Positions 10,999 through 19,875 of a DNA stretch of 64,000 nucleotides are shown piece by piece; position 1 is the stretch's first letter; each line of letters starts with the position of its first letter. Source of the DNA: Sphingomonadaceae bacterium (GTDB taxonomy: Bacteria > Pseudomonadota > Alphaproteobacteria > Sphingomonadales > Sphingomonadaceae); contig CANJCQ010000008.1 of NCBI GenBank assembly GCA_947473355.1, positions 1 to 64,000 on the forward strand, written 5' to 3'. The translations under genes were made by a program, and so were the position numbers. A model generated the notes under the pieces. That model saw nothing but the letters and a program-made list of their open reading frames with translations. It was not told the origin of the DNA and searched no databases.

Positions 10999-12045
10999 TC
11001 ACGCCACCATCACGAACGGCTCCAGCCCGGCCAACCGCGTCACCGGCTCCAGCACCGGCAGCTTGCGCGCCTGCAAACCTTGCAACGCCTCAGCCATCGC
11101 CGCGATGTGCGCCGGGGTCGAGCCGCAGCAGCCGCCAAGGATGTTAACCTGGCGATGTTCGGCCCATTCCTTTACCAGCCCTGCCGTGGTCTCGGGCATT
11201 TCGTCATACTCGCCCAGTTCATTGGGCAGCCCGGCGTTGGGATAGATCATGATCAGCGTCTCGGCGATTTCGCTCAGCACTTTGACGTGCGGGCGCAGCT
11301 GGGTCGCGCCGAACGAGCAATTGAGCCCGATGGTCACTGGCTTGGCATGGCGCACCGCGTGCCAGAAGGCCTCGACGGTGTGGCCCGAAAGATTGCGGCC
11401 TGAAAGATCGGTCAGCGTCATCGACAGCATGATCGGCACTTCGCGGCCCAGTTCCTGCTCCAGCCGCTTGACCGCCATGATCCCGGCCTTGGCGTTGAGT
11501 GTATCGAACACCGTCTCGATCAGGATGAAATCCGCCCCGCCCTCGATCAAGGCAGCGGCCTGTTCCTGATAGACATCGACCAGCATATCCCAGTCAATCT
11601 CGCGGAAGCCGGGATCGTTGACATCGGGCGAAAGCGACAGCGTCTTGTTGGTCGGCCCGATTGCACCTGCGACAAAGCGCGGACGGCCATCCTTCGCCTG
11701 ATACTCGTCCGCAATCCGCCGCGCCAGTTGCGCCGAAGCGAGATTGATCTCACGCACCAGATGTTCGGCGGCATAATCCGCCTGACTGATCCGGTTGGCG
11801 GAGAAAGTGTTGGTCTCGGCAATATCGGCCCCGGCCTCGAAATAGGCGCGGTGGATCGATTCGGGGACTTCGGGCTTGGTCAGCGCCAGAATGTCGTTGT
11901 TGCCCTTCTGGTCCTTGGCGAGGCCGAGCGTGCCGGCATAGTCGGCTTCCGCCAACTTGAAGTTCTGGATTTCGGTGCCGAAGGCGCCGTCGGTGATCAG
12001 GATGCGCTTGGCGGCCTCGGCCAGCAGCTTCTCTCTTGCACTCAT
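10999..12045 (-). CDS. metH: Methionine synthase, N-terminal homocysteine S-methyltransferase domain
   Basis: A 348-residue homocysteine-binding barrel. Zinc-binding cysteines appear in GLNCSFGA (about residue 240) and GGCCGSTP (about residue 304), the normal MetH layout. The start is set at ATG 12045, which overlaps the TGA of metF by ATGA; an upstream in-frame start at 12075 would bury 10 codons inside metF. It must work in trans with the cobalamin part encoded downstream at 8257-10890. The gene sits third in the regulator-metF-metH-metH operon. Confidence 0.95.
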   Translation of the reverse strand: MSAREKLLAEAAKRILITDGAFGTEIQNFKLAEADYAGTLGLAKDQKGNNDILALTKPEVPESIHRAYFEAGADIAETNTFSANRISQADYAAEHLVREINLASAQLARRIADEYQAKDGRPRFVAGAIGPTNKTLSLSPDVNDPGFREIDWDMLVDVYQEQAAALIEGGADFILIETVFDTLNAKAGIMAVKRLEQELGREVPIMLSMTLTDLSGRNLSGHTVEAFWHAVRHAKPVTIGLNCSFGATQLRPHVKVLSEIAETLIMIYPNAGLPNELGEYDEMPETTAGLVKEWAEHRQVNILGGCCGSTPAHIAAMAEALQGLQARKLPVLEPVTRLAGLEPFVMVA

Positions 12046-12929
12046 GATTTGGCTCTCAATCCCAGGAGATGGCACACTGCATAGGCCTGATCGGCGCGGT
12101 TGAGCGTATAGAAATGGAAGTCGCGCACGCCGCCATCATAGAGGCTGCGGCAAAATTCGGCGGCGACCGTGGCCGCGACCAGCGCGCGCGGACCCGGACG
12201 ATCGTCGAGCCCGTCAAACATGTTCTCCATCCAGGCGGGGATCTCGGTGTTGGCCGACATCCGGCGGATCGCGGCGAAGCTGGTCACTGGCATGATCCCC
12301 GGCACAATCGGCGCAGTGATCCCGGCGGCGAGCGCCTTGTCGAGGAAACGGAACCAGGCGTCAGTTGAATAGAAGAACTGGGTGATCGCGCGGGTGGCGC
12401 CGGCATCGAGCTTGCGCTTGAGATTATCGAGATCGGCCTCGGCGCTCGCCGCTTCGGGATGGACTTCCGGATAGGCGGCAACCGAAATCTCAAAATCGTG
12501 GAGCTGTCGCAAGCCCGCCACCAACTCTGCCGCAGAGGCATAGCCATCTGGATGCGCCGTAAAGCGCCCGCCGGCATCTGGCGGAGGATCGCCGCGCAGC
12601 GCGACCACGTGGCGCACACCTGCCTGCCAGTATTGATCGGCGACTTCAGCGATCTCGGCCTTGCTGGCACCAACACAGGTCAGGTGCGCGGCGGGGACAA
12701 GCGCGGTTTCGCGCACGATCCGCTCGACCGTCGCATGGGTGCGCTCGCGGGTCGATCCACCTGCCCCATAGGTCACCGAGACGAAACTGGGCGCCAGCGG
12801 GGCCAGCTCGACAATCGCCTGCCACAGCTGCTCTTCCATCTTCTCGGTCTTGGGCGGGAAGAATTCGAAGGAGACATTGATGTCACCGCGTGGGCTCGCG
12901 AAAGGAGGTGTCGCTTGATTGTCGCTCAT
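12042..12929 (-). CDS. metF: Methylenetetrahydrofolate reductase
   Basis: A 295-residue flavoprotein that reduces 5,10-methylene-THF to 5-methyl-THF, the methyl donor for methionine synthase. Seen: SFEFFPPKT near the start with the catalytic Glu, VSVTYGAGGST, LTCVGASKAEI and ALRGDPP, all hallmark segments of MetF. ATG 12929 was chosen because it overlaps the stop of the upstream regulator gene (ATGA) and yields the normal MetF length; a longer start at 12986 would add 19 unrelated residues. It is followed by metH with another ATGA overlap, so flux through the methyl cycle is translated as a unit. Confidence 0.96.
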   Translation of the reverse strand: MSDNQATPPFASPRGDINVSFEFFPPKTEKMEEQLWQAIVELAPLAPSFVSVTYGAGGSTRERTHATVERIVRETALVPAAHLTCVGASKAEIAEVADQYWQAGVRHVVALRGDPPPDAGGRFTAHPDGYASAAELVAGLRQLHDFEISVAAYPEVHPEAASAEADLDNLKRKLDAGATRAITQFFYSTDAWFRFLDKALAAGITAPIVPGIMPVTSFAAIRRMSANTEIPAWMENMFDGLDDRPGPRALVAATVAAEFCRSLYDGGVRDFHFYTLNRADQAYAVCHLLGLRAKS

Positions 12930-13933
12930 GGGTGGGAGGCCTGAATAGGAGTGTCTGCCAAGATCGTTTCGCCCGTGCCCGAACACTTGCGCCCCGTCCA
13001 GATTTTCACGGTCAGGGTGTGGCCGGGAAGCGCAATCGGCGGATCGGCGATGAAGCCCGACTGGCTTAGCAGGGCGAGCATCTGTTCATCGGAAAAGCCG
13101 AGCCGGGCGTGGGCATGCTGGCTGCGCAGTTCCTCGCGCTCATGCGCCGCGAAATCGACCACAGCGATGCGTCCACCCTGCTTTGCGACCCGCGCCGCCT
13201 CGGCCAGCACTGCTTCGGGCTGCAACGCATAGTGCAAAACCTGATGGAACAGCACGGTGTCAAAGCTGGCGTCGGCAAAAGGCAATGCCGTGAAATCGCC
13301 CTGCACCAGATCGATCTGATCGGCCGGAAGCTGATGCAACCGCGCCCGCGCGAGTCGCAACATTTCGGGGCTCTTGTCGATGCCGGTAAGATGCTGTGCA
13401 CGCGGGGCGAACAGTTCGGCCATCCGCCCGGTGCCGGTGCCGACATCGAGCAGAGCGCCAAGCATGCCATTGCCCAAGGCCCTCTGCAGCGCCGCCTCGA
13501 CCGTATCATCGGGGCTGTGCAGCCCGCGCAAAGTGTCCCATTCGTCGGCATGGCGCGCAAACCAGGTCTCGGCACTGGCCGCCCGGGCCGCGCGGATCGC
13601 GGCGAGATGACGGCGGTCTTCGGCGCAGCGCGCGGCGAAGGCTGCATCGTCCTTCTCGGCCACGCCCAGCAGCCGCGCAGCCGCTTGACCCAGCGGCGGG
13701 GCGCGATCTTCGGCGATGGCGCTGCGCAGGAACACCCAGCTGCCTTCCTTGCGCCGCTCGGCAAGTCCCGCATCGCACAGGATCCGGATATGGCGCGAGA
13801 CGCGCGGCTGGCTCTGCCCCAGAACCTGGGCCAGTTCGCCCACAGCCAGCTCCATGGCGCTGAGCAGGCGCATGATGCGCAGCCGGGTCGGATCGGCCAG
13901 CGCGCGCAAGAGGGGATCGATCTGCATGCTCAT
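12926..13933 (-). CDS. ArsR-family regulator fused to a SAM-dependent methyltransferase
   Basis: A 335-residue fusion. Residues 1 to about 95 are an ArsR winged helix-turn-helix (ALADPTRLRIMRLL, then QSQPRVSRHIRIL recognition helix). Residues about 140-320 are a class I methyltransferase domain with the glycine-rich LLDVGTGTGRM motif and an ALPFADASFDTVLFHQVL segment. No arsenic-type cysteine pair is seen in the wing. Fused regulators of this kind control methionine-cycle genes in many alphaproteobacteria, probably by sensing SAM or SAH (the SahR type is the nearest described idea). It is the first gene of the metF-metH operon and faces a perfect palindrome 16 bases upstream of its start, which argues for autoregulation. 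Confidence 0.9.
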   Translation of the reverse strand: MSMQIDPLLRALADPTRLRIMRLLSAMELAVGELAQVLGQSQPRVSRHIRILCDAGLAERRKEGSWVFLRSAIAEDRAPPLGQAAARLLGVAEKDDAAFAARCAEDRRHLAAIRAARAASAETWFARHADEWDTLRGLHSPDDTVEAALQRALGNGMLGALLDVGTGTGRMAELFAPRAQHLTGIDKSPEMLRLARARLHQLPADQIDLVQGDFTALPFADASFDTVLFHQVLHYALQPEAVLAEAARVAKQGGRIAVVDFAAHEREELRSQHAHARLGFSDEQMLALLSQSGFIADPPIALPGHTLTVKIWTGRKCSGTGETILADTPIQASHP

Positions 13934-13948
13934 GTCTTACAGGGAGGT

Positions 13949-13970
13949 CATATAAAGATTTCTTTATATG
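13949..13970. promoter_or_regulatory. Perfect palindrome, likely operator of the ArsR-type methionine regulator
   Basis: Two 10-base arms, CATATAAAGA and TCTTTATATG, separated by TT, form a perfect inverted repeat just upstream of the regulator-metF-metH operon. Its AT content stands out sharply from the surrounding DNA. Size, symmetry and position fit a dimeric ArsR-family operator, and it overlaps the region where the minus-strand promoter should lie. Binding by the adjacent regulator is inferred. Confidence 0.75.
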
Positions 13971-14125
13971 ATAGCAAGGGCGCTCCCCAGGCGGCATGGA
14001 ACCGCGCCACACGGAGTTTGCCAAGCGGGCCGCACGGGGCTAATAATGAGCCCTGCCCACAGGCCGCAGCGATAGCAGTGGCCTGGTGCTCGAGTTCCTG
14101 CCTAACGCATAAGAAGGGGTTTCCG

Positions 14126-14398
14126 ATGAAGACTGTTGCTTATTTCTCCCTGGCCTGCGCCGCCGTCCTGAGCCTCGCCGCCTGCGGGAAATCGGACAAG
14201 GCCAGCGAAGAGGCCACTGCCGAAAACGTCGAAATGCCGGCTGAAGAGGCAATGTCGGGGGTTGATGCCTCGGCTGCCCCAGCCTCGGATGCGGCAGCAG
14301 CGCCTGGTGCCTCAGCATCGGGCGCCGCCACGGCTCCGACTGCCGGCGCCAGTGCTGCCGTCGACAAGGCGACCGCTGACGCTGAAAAGAAGATGTGA
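14126..14398 (+). CDS. Small Ala-rich lipoprotein
   Basis: A 90-residue predicted lipoprotein. ATG 14126 is preceded by AAGAAGGGG. Residues 1-20 form a signal ending in LSLAAC, a good lipobox with Cys20. The mature part is low-complexity, rich in Ala, Ser, Pro and acidic residues, ending in DAEKKM, and no domain is recognised. It is probably anchored in a membrane facing the periplasm. It stands alone, about 190 bp from the divergent methionine operon and 107 bp before nadE. The frame is open for hundreds of bases upstream, but those codons are antisense to the regulator gene. Confidence 0.72.
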   Translation: MKTVAYFSLACAAVLSLAACGKSDKASEEATAENVEMPAEEAMSGVDASAAPASDAAAAPGASASGAATAPTAGASAAVDKATADAEKKM

Positions 14399-14505
14399 TT
14401 GCCCGGCCCGGAGCGGCGAGCTCGTCGTTCCGGGCGCTGACCTGCGCGCAGGGTCACAACGTTCAGACCATTGCGCGAGGCTGAACTTCCCGGCATCAGG
14501 CCCCA

Positions 14506-16161
14506 ATGGCCGATACGCTCAAGATCACCCTCGCCCAGTTGAACCAGTCAGTGGGCGATCTCGCCGCCAATGCCGCGGCCATGCTTGCTGCGCGTGAGCG
14601 GGCCAGGACATCGGACCTGATTGTCTTCCCCGAACTGCAGCTGATTGGCTATCCGCCTGAGGATCTGGTCCTAAAGCCCGCACTGATCACCCGCGCCGCC
14701 GCAGCGCTTGACGAGCTTGCCAAGGCAACTTCCAGCCCGGGTCCGGCCATGCTGGTCGGCTCGGTTTTCGTTCGCGACGGAGCGCTGCATAACGGCGTGG
14801 CCTTGCTCGATCAGGGCAAGGTCGCGGCTGTCCGATTCAAGCATGAGCTGCCCAATTACGGGGTGTTCGACGAACCGCGCGTGTTCACTCCCGGCCCTTT
14901 GCCAGAACCGATTGTGTTCAAAGGCACAATGATCGGATTGCCGATCTGCGAGGACATCTGGCTGCCCGACGTGTGCAAACATCTCGCTGATTTTGGCGCC
15001 GAGCTGTTCATCAGTATCAACGGCAGCCCCTATGAAATCGACAAGGACGCGCTGCGCATCGATGGCGTCGCCAAGCGCCGCGCTGCATCAACGGGCCTTC
15101 CGCTCGCCTTCCTGAACCGCGTCGGCGGACAGGACGAGCTGGTGTTCGACGGGGCGAGTTTCGTGGTCAATGGCGATGGCAGCCTCGCCGCGCAATTGAA
15201 GGACTGGGAAGAGCAGGAAGTCACCACCCACTGGACCCGGACGGCGCAGGGCTGGCGCTGTGACAAGGGCGAGATTGCGGCCCTCGCAGAGCATCCCGAG
15301 GATATTTATTGCGCCATGGTGCTCGCGCTGCGCGATTATGTGAACCGCAACAAGTTCCCCGGCGTGGTGCTGGGCCTGTCGGGCGGGATCGACAGCGCGA
15401 TCTGCGCCGCGATTGCGGCCGATGCGCTGGGGCCGGACCGGGTGCACTGCGTCATGTTGCCCAGCCGTTTCACCAGCCAGGAAAGCCTGGATGACGCTGC
15501 CGAATGCGCAAAGATGATCGGTTGCCGCATCGACACCATCCCGATCCAGCCCGCCGTCGCCGGCTTCGATGAAATGCTCAGCGGCAGTTTCGCCGATGCC
15601 AAGGTCGATCTGACCGAGGAAAACCTCCAGTCACGCATCCGCGGTGTGACCTTGATGGCGCTTAGCAACAAGTTCGGCCCGATGCTCCTGACCACTGGCA
15701 ACAAGAGCGAAATGAGCGTCGGCTATGCAACAATCTATGGTGATATGGCGGGCGGCTATAATCCGCTGAAGGACGCCTACAAGATGACCGTTTTCGCCAT
15801 TTCCGAGTGGCGCAACCGCAACAAGCCCAGGATTGGCCTCGGAACCGATGGCCCGGTGATGCCGCGGAATATCATCACCAAGCCCCCCAGCGCCGAACTG
15901 CGCCCCGACCAGAAGGATTCTGATTCGCTGCCGCCCTATGAGGTGCTCGATGCGATCCTGCTGGGGCTGGTCGAACACGAGGAAAGCGTTGAGCAGCTGG
16001 TCTCCGAAGGGTTTGATCGCGATACTGTGATCCGCATCGAACGCCTGCTGCATCTGGCCGAATACAAGCGGCGGCAGGCCCCGCCGGGGGTCAAGCTGGG
16101 GTCGCGGAATTTCGGACGGGATCGGCGCTACCCCATCACGCACGCTTTCCGCACCGCATGA
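14506..16161 (+). CDS. nadE: Glutamine-dependent NAD+ synthetase
   Basis: A 551-residue two-domain enzyme that amidates nicotinic acid adenine dinucleotide to NAD+. The N-terminal nitrilase-like glutaminase has Glu in VFPELQL (about 46), Lys in KHELPNYG (about 113) and Cys in GLPICEDIW (about 149). The synthetase domain has the ATP-pyrophosphatase loop LGLSGGIDSA (about 288-297) and TTGNKSEMS. It ends with the conserved RRYPI segment. Length is normal for the single-chain glutamine-dependent form. Its TGA overlaps the gltX start as ATGA. Confidence 0.96.
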   Translation: MADTLKITLAQLNQSVGDLAANAAAMLAARERARTSDLIVFPELQLIGYPPEDLVLKPALITRAAAALDELAKATSSPGPAMLVGSVFVRDGALHNGVALLDQGKVAAVRFKHELPNYGVFDEPRVFTPGPLPEPIVFKGTMIGLPICEDIWLPDVCKHLADFGAELFISINGSPYEIDKDALRIDGVAKRRAASTGLPLAFLNRVGGQDELVFDGASFVVNGDGSLAAQLKDWEEQEVTTHWTRTAQGWRCDKGEIAALAEHPEDIYCAMVLALRDYVNRNKFPGVVLGLSGGIDSAICAAIAADALGPDRVHCVMLPSRFTSQESLDDAAECAKMIGCRIDTIPIQPAVAGFDEMLSGSFADAKVDLTEENLQSRIRGVTLMALSNKFGPMLLTTGNKSEMSVGYATIYGDMAGGYNPLKDAYKMTVFAISEWRNRNKPRIGLGTDGPVMPRNIITKPPSAELRPDQKDSDSLPPYEVLDAILLGLVEHEESVEQLVSEGFDRDTVIRIERLLHLAEYKRRQAPPGVKLGSRNFGRDRRYPITHAFRTA

Positions 16162-17510
16162 CCACCACCCGTTTCGCCCCAAGCCCCACCGGCAATCTCC
16201 ACGTTGGCAACATCCGCACCGCGTTGCACAACTGGCTACTGGCGAAAAAGCATGGCGGGCGCTTTTTGCTGCGCATCGACGACACTGATGCCGAGCGCAG
16301 CCGCGAGGAATACGTTGCTGCAATCCGCACCGATCTCGCCTGGCTGGGCCTGACGATCGATGGCGAAGAGCGGCAGTCGGCGCGGTTCGAACTATATGAA
16401 CGTGAATTCCAGCGCCTCGCCGCCTCGGAACATGTCTATCGCTGCTACGAGTCGGCGCAGGAGCTCGATCTCAAGCGCAAAGTGCGGCTTGGGCGGGGGC
16501 TTCCACCGGTCTATGACCGCGCCGCGCTGGATCTGACCGAGGCCGATCATGCGGCGAGCGCGGCGGCGGGCGAGGCCCCGCACTGGCGGTTCAAGCTGGA
16601 TCATACCCAGCCGATCGAATGGCTCGACGGCATTCGCGGGGCCCAGCATTTCGATCCGGTGCAGCTGTCCGATCCAGTGATCCGCCGCGCAGATGGTTCG
16701 TGGCTCTATATGCTCCCTTCGGTGATCGACGACATTGCCATGGGAATCACCGACGTGCTGCGCGGCGAGGACCATGTTTCGAATACGGCCACCCAGTTGC
16801 AGATGTTCACTGCGCTCGGCGCCCATGAAGGTTTTGGGCCTCCGCGCTTCGCCCATGAGGCGCTGCTGGTTGGCACCGAAGGCAAGCTTTCCAAGCGGCT
16901 CGGCTCGCTGGGCATGGCGGAACTGCGCGAGGCCGGGATCGAGCCTGAGGCGCTGATCGCACTGCTGGCGCGGCTGGGCACTGCCGATCCGGTCGACCCG
17001 GCGCTTGGCGTGGAGGCCCTGGCCGCCAGCTTCGATCTTGGCCGGTTTGGCCGCGCTCCGGCCCGTTTCGACGAAGCCGAGTTGCACCGGCTCAACGCTG
17101 CCGTGGTCCACCATTTGCCCTTCTCGCGCGTCGCGCATCTGCTGCCAGACGGCATGAGCGACGCTGGCTGGGAGGCGATCCGGCCGAATCTCGCGCATAT
17201 TGGCGAGGCGGCGGATTGGTGGAAGGTCGTGATCGGGCCGATAGCCTACCCCGACTTCGACGACGAAACGCGCGCATTTCTTGCCGCCGCTGCCGAAACC
17301 TTAGCAGCGCTGGTTTGGGGCGAAAACCCCTGGCATGCGCTCACTTCCGCCCTCAAGGAGGCGACAGGGCGCAAGGGCAAGGCGCTGTTTTGGCCGCTGC
17401 GCCAGGCGCTGACCGGGCGGGAACACGGACCTGACATGGCCACGCTGATGCCGCTGATCGGTAGGGATGCAGCGCTCGAACGGCTGGCGGCAACTGCACG
17501 AGAAGTCTAA
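16158..17510 (+). CDS. gltX: Glutamyl-tRNA synthetase
   Basis: A 450-residue class I aminoacyl-tRNA synthetase charging tRNA-Glu (or tRNA-Gln in organisms using GatCAB). The catalytic HIGH-type motif is HVGN at residues 15-18 within RFAPSPTGNLHVGN, and the KMSKS-type motif is KLSKR near residue 243. The helical anticodon-binding domain follows. The protein is a little short for GltX, and many alphaproteobacteria have two GltX copies, so this may be GltX1 or GltX2. It starts inside the nadE stop (ATGA) and its stop overlaps by 3 bases the stop of the convergent DUF808 gene. Confidence 0.94.
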   Translation: MTTTRFAPSPTGNLHVGNIRTALHNWLLAKKHGGRFLLRIDDTDAERSREEYVAAIRTDLAWLGLTIDGEERQSARFELYEREFQRLAASEHVYRCYESAQELDLKRKVRLGRGLPPVYDRAALDLTEADHAASAAAGEAPHWRFKLDHTQPIEWLDGIRGAQHFDPVQLSDPVIRRADGSWLYMLPSVIDDIAMGITDVLRGEDHVSNTATQLQMFTALGAHEGFGPPRFAHEALLVGTEGKLSKRLGSLGMAELREAGIEPEALIALLARLGTADPVDPALGVEALAASFDLGRFGRAPARFDEAELHRLNAAVVHHLPFSRVAHLLPDGMSDAGWEAIRPNLAHIGEAADWWKVVIGPIAYPDFDDETRAFLAAAAETLAALVWGENPWHALTSALKEATGRKGKALFWPLRQALTGREHGPDMATLMPLIGRDAALERLAATAREV

Positions 17511-18460
17511 TTGGCTCCCTTGCCGAGCCCGGTCAGCTTTTGCACCCCATGCACCGCAACCGCCACCACCGCTCCCAGAGCCAGCCCGGCGATGGCAGCG
17601 AGCGCGGCATAGGTCAGCCAGCCCAACACCGGTCCGATCGGTCCGCTGGCGTGTTCAATTCCATGCTGCAAGGCATGGGCAGCGTCGGCGGGTGCATGCA
17701 GGCCCAGCTCATGCGCGCCATGCAGCATGATCCCGCCGCCGACCCAGAGCATTGCCAGCGTGCCAACCGAGGCGAGCAGGGTCAGCACAATCGGCATCGC
17801 GCGGAGCAGCAGCCGGCCGAATTTCTGCGAGGCAGCATCGGCGCGGCGAGCGAGATGCAGCCCGGCATCGTCCATCTTCACAATCAGCGCCACCGCGCCA
17901 TAGACCAGCACTGTGATCACCACTGCAACCAGCGCCAGGACAACCGCACGGTTCAGCAGTGGCTCATTCGAAACTTCGGCCAGCGCAATTGCCATGATTT
18001 CCGCCGAGAGGATGAAATCGGTGCGGATCGCGCCGGAAATGCGCTCGTGCTCAAATTCCGCCATATCTTCGATCGGATCTTCCAGCGTTTCGCCGTGCTT
18101 TTCGCCGCCCAGCTTTTCGAGCACTTTTTCAGCGCCCTCGTAGCACAGGAACAGCCCGCCCAGCATCAGCAGCGGCGTGATCGCCGCCGGGAGTAATTCG
18201 CTGAGCGCCAATGCTGCAGGGAGCAGCACCAGCAGCTTGTTGCGCAGGCTTCCTTTGGCAATCGCCCAGATTATCGGCAGCTCGCGCTCGGGCGTGAAAT
18301 CGGTGACATAGCTCGGAGTGACGGCGGCATCGTCGATAACCACGCCAGCCGCCTTGGTCCCCGCCTTGGCCGCCGCAGCGCCAACATCATCGAGCGAGGC
18401 GGCAGCGAGCTTTGCGATGACTGAAATATCGTCGAGAAGGGCGACAAGGCCGCTCGGCAT
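17507..18460 (-). CDS. DUF808 family membrane protein (YedI-like)
   Basis: A 317-residue inner-membrane protein that begins with the family's strongly conserved MPSGLVALLDDIS segment and the DDVGAAAAKAGTKAAGVVIDD stretch. Several hydrophobic helices follow (LLVLLPAALALSELLP; VVLALVAVVITVLVYGAVALI; a C-terminal AALAAIAGLALGAVVAVAVH). The function of DUF808/YedI proteins is not established. The gene is single, convergent with gltX, and separated by 23 bases from the downstream end of the SDR gene. Confidence 0.88.
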   Translation of the reverse strand: MPSGLVALLDDISVIAKLAAASLDDVGAAAAKAGTKAAGVVIDDAAVTPSYVTDFTPERELPIIWAIAKGSLRNKLLVLLPAALALSELLPAAITPLLMLGGLFLCYEGAEKVLEKLGGEKHGETLEDPIEDMAEFEHERISGAIRTDFILSAEIMAIALAEVSNEPLLNRAVVLALVAVVITVLVYGAVALIVKMDDAGLHLARRADAASQKFGRLLLRAMPIVLTLLASVGTLAMLWVGGGIMLHGAHELGLHAPADAAHALQHGIEHASGPIGPVLGWLTYAALAAIAGLALGAVVAVAVHGVQKLTGLGKGAN

Positions 18461-18483
18461 GGCAGGGTTTCCGTTTCAGGAGT

Positions 18484-19248
18484 TCAAAAGCGTCCGCCAT
18501 CAATGAACACCCGTTGCCCGGATGTGAAGGCGGATTCGTCGGATGCCAGATAAACCGCCAGTCCCGTGCAATCACTGTTGCGACCGACCCGGCCGAGCGC
18601 GGTGCGATCCAGCATACCTCGTTCGCGCAGCATGGCTTCGTATTCTGCGGCATTGTCGCCGGTGGCAACCGTCCCCGGGCTGAAGGCGTTTACCCGGATG
18701 CCGCCCTTGCCCCATTCCTGCGCCATGTAGCGCGTCAGCAGCGCCAGCGAGCCCTTGGCGAGGCCATAGGCGCTGTAGCCGATGATCGGATCGATCCCGG
18801 TGGAAGAAATTGTGGTGATCACGCTGCCGCCGCCCGCTGCCATCATCTGGGGCGCGAGCGAGCGCATCAGGCGCAGCGGTCCCCAGACGATGGTCTGGTG
18901 TTGTTCAAGATAATCCGCCTCGCTGGTGGTCAGCAGCGTGCCCATGGCGGGCTCCGGCGGCTGGCTGGAAAACAGCACGACATCGATCCCACCAAAGGCC
19001 GACCAGGCACGTTCCGCCAACTGGTCAATCGCTGCGTTGTCCGCGAAATCGCAGGTTATGGCCTCGACCCGCCGCCCGAGGCCGCGCAGCTCCTCTGCAA
19101 GCGGCTCGAGTTTGGCTGCCGTGCGCGTGGTCAGCACCAGATCGGCGCCTTCAGCCGCAAGGGCGCGCGCCAGATCGCCACCGAGCAGGCCGCCCGCCCC
19201 GGTCATCAAGGCGCGCTTGCCGGAAAGCCTGCCCCCCAACCCGTCCAC
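18484..19248 (-). CDS. SDR family oxidoreductase
   Basis: A short-chain dehydrogenase with the cofactor loop TGAGGLLGGDLA, the Ser of TTISSTG and catalytic Tyr-x3-Lys in AYGLAKGS. GTG 19248 (254 residues) is chosen because it starts 4 bases after the stop of the upstream VOC gene and gives a normal SDR start just before the first beta strand; a longer start at 19410 would read antisense to nothing but through most of the VOC gene end. The canonical NAG motif is replaced by FSSQ (VVLFSSQPPEP), a noticeable deviation. It probably forms an operon with the VOC gene. Substrate unknown. Confidence 0.85.
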   Translation of the reverse strand: MDGLGGRLSGKRALMTGAGGLLGGDLARALAAEGADLVLTTRTAAKLEPLAEELRGLGRRVEAITCDFADNAAIDQLAERAWSAFGGIDVVLFSSQPPEPAMGTLLTTSEADYLEQHQTIVWGPLRLMRSLAPQMMAAGGGSVITTISSTGIDPIIGYSAYGLAKGSLALLTRYMAQEWGKGGIRVNAFSPGTVATGDNAAEYEAMLRERGMLDRTALGRVGRNSDCTGLAVYLASDESAFTSGQRVFIDGGRF

Positions 19249-19252
19249 TGCC

Positions 19253-19660
19253 TCAGGCTCCCGCCATCGGGCCGACCAGCTCGATATGGTGGCCTTCGGG
19301 ATCGGCGATGATCGCGGCGCGCACGCCGTGTTCGGGCCGGTCTTCGCCGGCGCGCACCACACTGCCGCCATGGGCCTCGGCTCCGGCGCAAGTGGCGTCG
19401 ACATCGACATCGCTGAAGGTCAGCCAGGCTTCGCCAGGATAGCTGGGGCGGGACGGTTTAGGCAGCTCGACGAAGCGACTGAGGATCAGCACATGGCTGG
19501 TCATATCGCCGGAGGCCGAAAGCCAGCACTGCTCCTGATGCACCTCAAGCTCGCCGCCTTCGTTACGGCTGACCACTTTGAGCCCCATCGCGAGATAAAA
19601 CGGCTCGCACAGCGCAATATCGCCGACAACCAGCTTGGTGAAACGCATCGCTATAGACAT
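19253..19660 (-). CDS. VOC (glyoxalase/bleomycin-resistance) family protein
   Basis: A 135-residue vicinal-oxygen-chelate fold protein. Two beta-alpha-beta-beta-beta repeats are recognisable: MRFTKLVVGDIALCEPFYLAM at the start, and the second with VDVDATCAGAEAHGG and IIADPEGHHIELVGP, whose Glu is a typical metal ligand at the end of VOC domains. The ATG at 19660 has AGGAG about 8-12 bases upstream. It could be a lyase, a dioxygenase or a binding protein; no substrate can be inferred. It lies immediately upstream of the SDR gene with a 4-base gap. Confidence 0.85.
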   Translation of the reverse strand: MSIAMRFTKLVVGDIALCEPFYLAMGLKVVSRNEGGELEVHQEQCWLSASGDMTSHVLILSRFVELPKPSRPSYPGEAWLTFSDVDVDATCAGAEAHGGSVVRAGEDRPEHGVRAAIIADPEGHHIELVGPMAGA

Positions 19661-19725
19661 GGGGCAGGCTCCTCTTGTGGTTTTGCCCGAGCCTTGTCCA
19701 TTTTCCCGCATTCGGCAAGCCGGCC

Positions 19726-19753
19726 TTGCATTCCCGCACAATTCCGTTAATGG
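19726..19753 (+). promoter_or_regulatory. Possible promoter for rpsF-rpsR-rplI
   Basis: TTGCAT (19726-19731) and TAATGG (19748-19753) are separated by 16 bases and lie about 120 bases before rpsF. The match is only approximate and no start site is known. Confidence 0.3.
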
Positions 19754-19764
19754 CCCCGCTTCCT

Positions 19765-19790
19765 CCTTCGGCAGGCTCAGGATGAGCGGG
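19765..19790 (+). repeat. Single arm of the CTTCGACAGGCTCAGG repeat family
   Basis: The 26 bases here match, with one change (CGGC for CGAC), the arm of the palindromic element found in folC at 55257-55344. Only one arm is present. It lies between the putative promoter and rpsF and so would be transcribed in the leader. Confidence 0.65.
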
Positions 19791-19875
19791 TCGGATGCGG
19801 GACAGCAGAAAGCCGGAGGGGCCCCGCAATCGTGCGGATCAGCCAGCGATCGGTTCGAAAAAAGAAAGGCAAAGC

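Noticed and set aside
13109..14125. Long open frame upstream of the small lipoprotein
   Set aside because: It is antisense to the ArsR-methyltransferase gene; the lipoprotein start at 14126 has its own ribosome binding site and signal.
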